From contig JAIIAN010000204.1 of assembly GCA_022717655.1 (NCBI GenBank), positions 1 through 5,269 on the forward strand: a stretch of 5,269 nucleotides of DNA, given 5' to 3'. Within the stretch, counting starts at the first letter, position 1; the number at the start of each line of letters is the position of its first letter. Shown here piece after piece: positions 1-4,628 of the stretch. The stretch comes from Bacillota bacterium. GTDB lineage: Bacteria > Bacillota > Clostridia > Lachnospirales > Lachnospiraceae. The position numbers and the translations under genes are program-made. The notes beneath the pieces were generated by a model that saw only the letters and a program-made list of their open reading frames with translations, was not told where the DNA came from and did not search any database.

Positions 1-326
1 ATACAAAAGAATTTGTAGATGCAAATGATACCTTTACCATTTCATTTTTTGATGAGTCTTACAGAAAAGCATTAAATATCTGTGGAAGTGTTTCCGGACG
101 TGACAAGGATAAAATCAAAGAAGCTGGTTTAACTCCATATTTTGTGGATGGAACAGCAGGATTTGAAGAAGCAAATATGATTTTAGTGTGTAAAAAAATG
201 TATCATGGAGACATTCTTCCGGAAAACTTTGAGGATGAGGAAATTGATACAAAATGGTATCCACAGAAAGACTATCATACCATGTATATTTCAGAAATAC
301 TGAAAGTGCTGGTAAAGGAAGACTAA
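1..326 (+). CDS. Flavin reductase-like (FMN-binding split barrel) protein, C-terminal part
   Basis: The reading frame is open from the left edge (first whole codon at base 3) to a TAA at 324-326. That gives 107 residues with no start, so the gene begins outside the window. The fragment reads like the C-terminal half of small flavin reductase-like proteins of anaerobes, which bind FMN in a split-barrel fold and usually run to roughly 160-200 residues. Supporting features are NDTFTISFFDE (fragment residues 8-18), the SGRDKDK segment (31-37) followed by AGLTP, a central MILVCKKMYHGD strand, and a closing HTMYISEILKVL strand. The SGRD-K-GLTP stretch is the most family-like part. The electron acceptor cannot be told; proteins of this group may serve as flavin-dependent redox proteins rather than true free-flavin reductases. 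The AEC transporter starts 4 bases after the stop, so the two are probably co-transcribed. Confidence 0.82.
   Translation, partial: TKEFVDANDTFTISFFDESYRKALNICGSVSGRDKDKIKEAGLTPYFVDGTAGFEEANMILVCKKMYHGDILPENFEDEEIDTKWYPQKDYHTMYISEILKVLVKED
315..321 (+). promoter_or_regulatory. Ribosome binding site for the TTG-started transporter
   Basis: AAGGAAG lies inside the last codons of the preceding flavin reductase-like gene and 9 bases before the TTG at 331. It supports the TTG start over the next in-frame ATG at 382. That later start would remove the first hydrophobic segment, and it follows only a T-rich stretch with no purine-rich site. Confidence 0.7.
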
Positions 327-330
327 GACG

Positions 331-1275
331 TTGGATAATCTGATTTTTAGTTTAAATGCAACCCTTCCTATCTTTTTTACGATGATTCTTGGAAGTTTTT
401 TTAAGAGAGTCGGGCTGATAGATGATTCGTTTGCAGGAAAGATGAATAAATTCGCCTTTGTTGTGGCACTTCCGGCTCTTTTATTTCAGGACATTTCAGC
501 AGTGGATATTCGTGAAAGCTGGGATGGAGGGTTTGTATTATTCTGTTTTCTTGCAACGCTTTTGAGTATTATAGGAGTGACCGTGTTGTCACTCTTTGTC
601 GTAGAAAAAGAGGACCGTGGAGAATTTGTGCAGGGAGCGTATCGAAGCAGTGCGGCGATTCTTGGAATTGCATTTATCCAAAATATCTATGGAACATCTG
701 GAATGGCACCGCTTATGATTATCGGAACCGTACCGCTATACAATGCATTTGCAGTAATCGTGCTGTCTTTATTAAAACCAGGACAGAAAAAGATGGATAA
801 AGCCCTGTTATTAAAAACATTAAAGGGAATTGTTACGAATCCGATTATTCTTGGAATTGCAGTGGGATTTGTGTGGGCAATTTTTAAGATTCCACAGCCG
901 GAAATCATGCAAAAAACAGTGAAAAATATGGCGGTGCTTGCAACTCCGCTTGGTCTTATGGCGATGGGAGCTTCTTTCGAGGGGAAAAAAGCGCTTGGAA
1001 AATTAAAACCGACTATCATTGCAAGTGCATTAAAATTAGTGGTGCTTGCAGGAATCTTTTTGCCGATTGCAGTCTGGCTTGGATACCGTGAATCAGAGTT
1101 AGTTGCAATCTTAGTGATGCTTGGTTCAGCTACAACCGTCAGCAGTTTTGTTATGGCAAAAAATATGGGGCATGAGGGTGTACTGACTTCGAGTATTGTT
1201 ATGGTGACAACGCTGTGTTCGGCATTTACGCTGACAGGCTGGCTCTTTCTTTTGAAAACGTTGGGTTTGGTGTAG
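331..1275 (+). CDS. AEC-family (auxin efflux carrier / malate permease-like) transporter
   Basis: This is a 314-residue, very hydrophobic protein with about ten membrane segments, the usual size for bacterial members of the AEC family (PF03547). Segments lie roughly at residues 5-25, 40-52, 68-91, 104-122, 126-148, 165-186, 201-217, 229-250, 256-277 and 287-310. Family-like features are the N-terminal LPIFFTMILGSFFKRVGLID, which leads into a short break and MNKFAFVVALPALLF. Later come RSSAAILGIAFIQNIYG near 105-121, the glycine-rich LGLMAMGASF near 207-216, and GSATTVSSFVMAKNMG near 265-280. Bacterial homologues move organic acids such as malate or act as efflux carriers, but the substrate cannot be assigned from sequence. 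The TTG start is supported by a ribosome site 9 bases upstream and by the intact first helix. It follows the flavin reductase-like gene by 4 bases, suggesting one transcript. No clear terminator follows it. Confidence 0.9.
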   Translation: MDNLIFSLNATLPIFFTMILGSFFKRVGLIDDSFAGKMNKFAFVVALPALLFQDISAVDIRESWDGGFVLFCFLATLLSIIGVTVLSLFVVEKEDRGEFVQGAYRSSAAILGIAFIQNIYGTSGMAPLMIIGTVPLYNAFAVIVLSLLKPGQKKMDKALLLKTLKGIVTNPIILGIAVGFVWAIFKIPQPEIMQKTVKNMAVLATPLGLMAMGASFEGKKALGKLKPTIIASALKLVVLAGIFLPIAVWLGYRESELVAILVMLGSATTVSSFVMAKNMGHEGVLTSSIVMVTTLCSAFTLTGWLFLLKTLGLV

Positions 1276-1301
1276 CCAGAAGAAAGAAAACGTGCTATAA
1301 T
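1273..1301 (+). promoter_or_regulatory. Extended -10 promoter for the small membrane protein gene
   Basis: TGCTATAAT ends at 1301: a consensus TATAAT box at 1296-1301 with the TG of an extended -10 at 1293-1294. At 17 bases upstream sits TAGCCA (1273-1278), a weak 4-of-6 match to TTGACA that overlaps the transporter's stop codon. Transcription would start near 1308, giving a leader of about 70 nt. The perfect -10 makes the promoter likely, though the -35 is poor. Confidence 0.6.
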
Positions 1302-1364
1302 GAGCGCAGACGTCGCAAAATGGGTGACGGTAGAAAGTACATAGCGAATAGACAGTAGAAAGTT

Positions 1365-1370
1365 GAGGAA
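1365..1370 (+). promoter_or_regulatory. Ribosome binding site that sets the small protein's start
   Basis: GAGGAA sits 7 bases before the ATG at 1378. An in-frame TTG at 1363 is an alternative start, but it lies immediately before this site and has no good site of its own, so the ATG is preferred. Confidence 0.7.
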
Positions 1371-1377
1371 TCAAAAC

Positions 1378-1644
1378 ATGAGTCAGGAAAAAGTAGACCA
1401 GTATAAAAAAAATAAAGCAGTCCGTGGAAAAAATAAGAGAAAAAATAAAAATGACGAGAGCATGACACTTGTTGAAAAGCTGGGAATCACAGTGGTATCT
1501 CTGCTTTTAGTCGGCTGGATTGGATATTCGGCATATCAGGTTATCACAACGCCGGATGAAGATGCAGAAGTTGTAACTACTCAGATGGATGTAACTGCAA
1601 TTACAGATTATTTAAGTTCTTTAAATACAACAGACGCAGAATAA
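1378..1644 (+). CDS. Small single-pass membrane protein of unknown function
   Basis: This 88-residue protein has three clear zones. Residues 1-34 are hydrophilic and strongly basic, with repeated Lys-Asn-Lys stretches around 10-25. Residues 36-56 form one hydrophobic helix (ITVVSLLLVGWIGYSAYQ). Residues 57-88 are acidic and rich in Thr and Ser, ending in DVTAITDYLSSLNTTDAE. The charge pattern predicts the N-terminus inside and a short C-terminal tail outside the membrane. There is no cleavable signal site and no catalytic motif. It resembles short conserved membrane proteins with a basic N-terminus that I associate with Lachnospiraceae, but I cannot name a family or function. It has its own likely promoter and a strong terminator downstream, so it is probably monocistronic, with some read-through from the transporter possible. 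A run of eight A residues at 1405-1412 is a possible slippage site. Confidence 0.75.
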   Translation: MSQEKVDQYKKNKAVRGKNKRKNKNDESMTLVEKLGITVVSLLLVGWIGYSAYQVITTPDEDAEVVTTQMDVTAITDYLSSLNTTDAE

Positions 1645-1708
1645 TCGGTTAAGTTTCGCCTGTGTTTGCTTGAGACATAGTGATTTAATTTATTTAATTA
1701 ATAGGAAG

Positions 1709-1757
1709 AAAAAGCGGTTGCCACATGAAACATAATATCATGTGACAGCCGCTTTTT
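1709..1757. terminator. Bidirectional intrinsic terminator between converging genes
   Basis: The left arm 1709-1728 and right arm 1738-1757 form a 20-position stem with one G-T wobble (1718/1748) and one A/C mismatch (1721/1745), closing a 9-base loop. The stem starts with AAAAAGCGG and ends with CCGCTTTTT, so both strands end in a GC-rich base followed by five T. It lies 65 bases after the small membrane protein's stop and 37 bases past the cold-shock gene's stop on the other strand, so it can serve both transcripts. Confidence 0.92.
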
Positions 1758-1794
1758 ACGCTGTTTATAAGAAAATCAAATGATTCATTCTAAA

Positions 1795-1995
1795 TTATAA
1801 TTTAACAACGTTAGCTGCCTGCATTCCGCGAGCGCCTTCTGTTAAATCATAAGATACAGCCTGTCCTTCTTCCAGAGTTTTGAATCCTTCACCTGTGATA
1901 GCAGAGAAATGTACGAATACATCCTGTCCGTCTTCTCCTGTGATAAATCCATAACCTTTTTCTGCGTTGAACCATTTAACAGTTCCCTTGTTCAT
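1795..1995 (-). CDS. CspA-family cold-shock protein
   Basis: This is a 66-residue single cold-shock domain protein of the normal family length. It is a five-strand barrel that binds single-stranded RNA and DNA and acts in the cytoplasm as an RNA chaperone. The N-terminal GTVKWFNAEKGYGFI contains the RNP1 motif KGYGFI (residues 13-18). RNP2 is VFVHF (26-30), followed by the usual SAI. The C-terminal half has the family's EEGQAVSYDLTEGARGMQAANV pattern. The start is well fixed: GGAGG at 2003-2007 lies 7 bases before the ATG. The gene stands alone, between the shared terminator and a long leader of about 218 nt, which is typical of cold-shock genes. Whether it is cold-induced or constitutive cannot be told. 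The family is certain; the paralogue letter is not. Confidence 0.97.
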   Translation of the reverse strand: MNKGTVKWFNAEKGYGFITGEDGQDVFVHFSAITGEGFKTLEEGQAVSYDLTEGARGMQAANVVKL

Positions 1996-2086
1996 AATGT
2001 TACCTCCATAAAATTAAAAAAATAAGTAGTTGAATCTCGGATAGAAACAAAAGGAAGCAGGACTTTCAAAATCTCCTTATATGAAT

Positions 2087-2150
2087 AAAAAGCGGTCTTT
2101 AGAGAGTCTATTTTTTATAAATAAAATAATACAATCTCTAAAAACCGCTT
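2087..2150 (-). terminator. Terminator-like stem-loop inside the cold-shock leader
   Basis: Arms 2090-2105 and 2135-2150 pair over 16 positions with one mismatch (2097/2143). An inner A-T stem, 2109-2114 with 2123-2128, can stack inside, leaving an 8-base loop. Read on the minus strand, the GC-rich base GACCGC is followed by TTTTTATT, the form of an intrinsic terminator. Read on the plus strand, the T-tract is poor (TTAATTT). It lies about 63 nt after the predicted start of the cold-shock transcript and about 90 nt before the coding region. It could therefore be an attenuator, a partial terminator or a stabilising leader structure. The fold is clear; the function is inferred. Confidence 0.65.
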
Positions 2151-2219
2151 AATTTACAATAATTAGAAGCTTGTGAAATGCACTTCATTATTTATATCCA
2201 ATATTTCATTACAAGATTC

Positions 2220-2248
2220 AGTATATGCAAAAATGCCTTAAAAGTCAA
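2220..2248 (-). promoter_or_regulatory. Promoter of the cold-shock gene
   Basis: On the minus strand, TTGACT (2248-2243) and TATACT (2225-2220) are separated by exactly 17 bases. Each box matches the sigma-A consensus at 5 of 6 positions. Transcription would begin near 2213 and give a leader of about 218 nt. The strength and spacing make this the best candidate promoter upstream of the gene. Confidence 0.78.
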
Positions 2249-2262
2249 GGAAAAAAGTATAA

Positions 2263-2291
2263 TTGACGAAAGAATTTGTGTATGTTACTAT
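2263..2291 (+). promoter_or_regulatory. Promoter of the pyrC-pyrF-pyrK operon
   Basis: TTGACG (2263-2268) and TACTAT (2286-2291) are separated by exactly 17 bases, and a TG at 2283-2284 adds an extended -10. Transcription would start around 2298, giving a leader of about 47 nt to the pyrC ATG. That leader is too short for a terminator-antiterminator switch and has no sequence like a PyrR-binding loop, so control must act at initiation, at translation or elsewhere. Confidence 0.82.
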
Positions 2292-2328
2292 TAAAACCAA
2301 AAGAGAATAAAATGCATTAAAAGGTGCT

Positions 2329-2334
2329 GGAGGA
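2329..2334 (+). promoter_or_regulatory. Ribosome binding site that sets the pyrC start
   Basis: GGAGGA lies 10 bases before the ATG at 2345. An in-frame GTG at 2324 comes before this site and has only AAAAGG touching it, so the ATG is the better start. It also gives the usual family N-terminus, MNILIKNGRVIDP. Confidence 0.75.
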
Positions 2335-2344
2335 GAAGAAGTCC

Positions 2345-3649
2345 ATGAATATTTTAATTAAAAACGGACGGGTAATTGACCCGGCAACAAAGACAGATAA
2401 AATAAGCGATTTGTACATTGAAGCAGGAAAAATTAAAGAAATAAAAGATGAAATTACGCCGTCAAAACAGGATAAGGTAATTGATGCCAAAGGCTGTTAT
2501 GTAATGCCTGGTCTGATTGACCTTCATGTACATCTGCGTGACCCTGGACTCACCTATAAAGAAGATGTTGTGTCAGGCTCTAAAGCAGCGGCAAAGGGTG
2601 GATTTACTACGATTCTTGCCATGCCGAATACAAAACCGGTCATTGATTGTGCTGACCGTGTAAAATATGTGCATAATAAAGCAAAAGAGATGGCACCGAT
2701 TCATGTACTTCAGATTGGAGCTGTCACAAAAGGACAGGCAGGAAAGGAACTTGCCGAAATCGAAGAAATGGCAGAGGTTGGAATTCCTGCAATCAGTGAG
2801 GATGGAAAAAGTGTGATGAATGCAGGCTTATACAAAGAAGCAATGAAGATTGCTGCCAAGTGTAACATTCCGGTATTTGCACATTGTGAAGATAAAAGTC
2901 TGATGGAAACAAAGGGCTGTGTCAATTCCGATGAACATACAAGAGGACTGGGACTGCCAGGAATTAGTAATGCAGTGGAAGATGTCATTGTTGCAAGAGA
3001 TATTATACTGGCAAAAGAAGCAGGAGCAAAACTGCATCTTTGTCATTGTTCCACAAAAGACAGTGTAGAAATGATTCGTCTGGCAAAGGAGGAAGGACTG
3101 GATGTGACAGGAGAAGTCTGCCCGCATCACTTTACCCTGACTTCTGATGATATTGATAAAAATGATTCCAACTATAAAATGAATCCTCCGCTTCGTACCA
3201 AAGAGGATAGAGAAGCATTATTAGAAGGATTAAAAAATGATATTATTGATGTAATCAGCACAGACCATGCACCACACAGCAGAGATGAGAAAAATCAGTC
3301 GATGGAAGATGCACCATTTGGAATTGTCGGCTTAGAGACTTCTGTTGCACTTACGATTACAGAACTGGTAGATAAAGGAATTTTAACGCCAATGCAGATG
3401 GCAGAAAAGATGAGCTATAATCCGGCACAGGTGATTCATTCCAATAAAGGTACGTTAAAAGTCGGAGCTCCTGCAGATGTTACGATTATTGACCCGGAAA
3501 AAGAGTATGTCATTGATTCGATGACCTTCCTTTCCCGTGGAAAAAATACACCATTTAACGGCTGGAAAGTAAAAGGAATGGTAAAAGCGACTATCTGCGA
3601 TGGCAAGATTGCTTATATGAATCAGGAAGCAACAAAAAATTTAAAATAA
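2345..3649 (+). CDS. pyrC: Dihydroorotase (class I), pyrimidine biosynthesis
   Basis: This 434-residue cytoplasmic zinc amidohydrolase interconverts N-carbamoyl-L-aspartate and L-dihydroorotate, the third step of UMP synthesis. The length fits class I bacterial dihydroorotases of about 425-435 residues. A small N-terminal beta part (IKNGRVIDP) leads into the barrel. Metal and substrate residues are visible in order: DLHVHLRDPG with His61, His63 and Arg65; the AMPNTKP substrate loop near 92-98; Asp153 in SEDGKSV, which takes the bridging place in class I enzymes; His180 in FAHCED; His234 in LCHCSTK; NPPLR near 280-284; and the catalytic Asp307 in ISTDHAPH. The C-terminal stretch GTLKVGAPADVTIIDP rejoins the beta part, as in related amidohydrolases. 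No active-site residue appears lost. It is first in the operon, 39 bases before pyrF with no terminator between. Confidence 0.97.
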   Translation: MNILIKNGRVIDPATKTDKISDLYIEAGKIKEIKDEITPSKQDKVIDAKGCYVMPGLIDLHVHLRDPGLTYKEDVVSGSKAAAKGGFTTILAMPNTKPVIDCADRVKYVHNKAKEMAPIHVLQIGAVTKGQAGKELAEIEEMAEVGIPAISEDGKSVMNAGLYKEAMKIAAKCNIPVFAHCEDKSLMETKGCVNSDEHTRGLGLPGISNAVEDVIVARDIILAKEAGAKLHLCHCSTKDSVEMIRLAKEEGLDVTGEVCPHHFTLTSDDIDKNDSNYKMNPPLRTKEDREALLEGLKNDIIDVISTDHAPHSRDEKNQSMEDAPFGIVGLETSVALTITELVDKGILTPMQMAEKMSYNPAQVIHSNKGTLKVGAPADVTIIDPEKEYVIDSMTFLSRGKNTPFNGWKVKGMVKATICDGKIAYMNQEATKNLK

Positions 3650-3688
3650 ACAGAACAATACAAGATACAAAAAGATGGAGGAAGAAAA

Positions 3689-4618
3689 ATGATTAACAAA
3701 CTGACAGAAAAAATAAGAAAGACTCATGCACCGATTTGCGTAGGTTTAGACCCAATGCTTTCTTACGTGCCAAAACAGGTACAGGAGACTGCATTTAAAG
3801 AATATGGAGAAACCTTAGAGGGTGCCGCAGAAGCAATCTGGCAGTTTAATAAAGCAATTATTGATGCGACTTATGATTTGATTCCGGCAGTAAAACCGCA
3901 GATTGCCATGTATGAACAGTTTGGAATTCCTGGGCTGGTTGCGTTTAAAAAGACCGTAGATTACTGTAAAGAAAAAGATTTGGTTGTAATCGGAGATATC
4001 AAACGAGGAGATATCGGTTCGACTTCTTCTGCTTATGCAGTAGGACATCTTGGAAAAGTTCAGGTTGGAACAAAAGAATATGCTGGATTTGACGAGGACT
4101 TTGCAACTGTGAATCCATATCTTGGTTCTGATGGTGTCAATCCGTTTATCGATATCTGCAAGAAAGAGAAAAAAGGTCTTTTTATCTTGGTTAAGACATC
4201 GAATCCGTCAAGTGGAGAATTTCAGGACCAGTTAATTGATGGCAGACCGTTATATGAACTGGTTGGCGAAAAAGTTGCACAGTGGGGTGCTGACTGCATG
4301 GGTGATGAATACAGCTACATCGGTGCAGTTGTCGGTGCAACTTATCCGGAAATGGGAAAAGTGCTTCGTAAAATTATGCCAAAATCTTATATTTTAGTAC
4401 CAGGTTATGGTGCACAGGGCGGAAAAGGAAAAGACCTTGTTCATTTCTTTAATGAGGACGGACTTGGCGCAGTGGTAAACTCTTCTCGTGGAATCATTGC
4501 AGCGTATAAACAGGAACAGTATGCAGAGTTTGGAGAAGCAAATTTTGCAGATGCATCCAGAAAAGCAGTAGAAACTATGGTAGCAGATATTGACGGCGCA
4601 TTAACTGCATTAAAATAA
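3689..4618 (+). CDS. pyrF: Orotidine 5'-phosphate decarboxylase, type 2 subfamily
   Basis: This 309-residue cytoplasmic enzyme removes CO2 from OMP to make UMP, the last step of the pathway. The length fits the longer type 2 subfamily of roughly 270-310 residues rather than the 230-240-residue type 1. Visible motifs are ICVGLDP (residues 16-22), the KPQIAMYEQFG strand (69-79), and the catalytic signature VIGDIKRGDIGST (100-112) with Asp103, Lys105 and Asp108. VPGYGAQGG (237-245) and NSSRGI (264-269) bind the substrate phosphate. The barrel looks complete. GGAGG at 3677-3681 lies 7 bases before the ATG. pyrK starts 10 bases after the stop, and its ribosome site overlaps the TAA, so the two are likely translated in close coupling. 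Confidence 0.97.
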   Translation: MINKLTEKIRKTHAPICVGLDPMLSYVPKQVQETAFKEYGETLEGAAEAIWQFNKAIIDATYDLIPAVKPQIAMYEQFGIPGLVAFKKTVDYCKEKDLVVIGDIKRGDIGSTSSAYAVGHLGKVQVGTKEYAGFDEDFATVNPYLGSDGVNPFIDICKKEKKGLFILVKTSNPSSGEFQDQLIDGRPLYELVGEKVAQWGADCMGDEYSYIGAVVGATYPEMGKVLRKIMPKSYILVPGYGAQGGKGKDLVHFFNEDGLGAVVNSSRGIIAAYKQEQYAEFGEANFADASRKAVETMVADIDGALTALK

Positions 4619-4622
4619 GGAG
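4617..4622 (+). promoter_or_regulatory. Ribosome binding site of pyrK overlapping the pyrF stop
   Basis: AAGGAG begins within the TAA of pyrF (4616-4618) and lies 6 bases before the ATG at 4629. Ribosomes ending pyrF would be placed directly at the pyrK start, which suggests translational coupling of the two proteins. Confidence 0.75.
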
Positions 4623-4628
4623 AAAATC

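Larger units (their letters stand above)
1996..2344. other. Divergent intergenic region between the cold-shock gene and the pyrimidine operon
   Basis: These 349 bases carry no convincing protein gene. The left two thirds (1996 to about 2213) is the predicted cold-shock leader read on the minus strand; it includes a stem-loop at 2087-2150 and a pyrimidine-rich stretch able to pair with the ribosome site. The centre (2220-2291) holds two promoters facing away from each other. The right end (about 2298-2344) is the short pyrC leader. I saw no PyrR-binding loop, riboswitch fold, tRNA or repeat. Confidence 0.75.

Noticed and set aside
687..1374. Two minus-strand open frames under the transporter gene.
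   Set aside because: They are antisense shadows of a clear membrane protein, with no supporting ribosome sites or family motifs.
1670..1698. TTGAGA and TTTAAT at 17-base spacing on the plus strand, pointing into the shared terminator at 1709-1757.
   Set aside because: The -10 lies in a run of A/T that would match by chance, and the product would be little more than the terminator hairpin itself. No gene or RNA fold is left for it to express.
2258..2263. A perfect TATAAT on the plus strand overlapping the pyr -35 region.
   Set aside because: No acceptable -35 lies 16-18 bases upstream, and the TTGACG/TACTAT pair that overlaps it is a much better promoter.
2312..2320. ATGCATTAA, a start-His-stop mini-frame just upstream of pyrC.
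   Set aside because: Only a weak purine stretch precedes it, and such minimal frames are common by chance in A/T-rich leaders.
3992..4015. Nine-base direct repeat GGAGATATC twice within 24 bases.
   Set aside because: It encodes the two Gly-Asp-Ile units of the OMP decarboxylase catalytic motif (GDIKRGDI), so the protein motif explains it.
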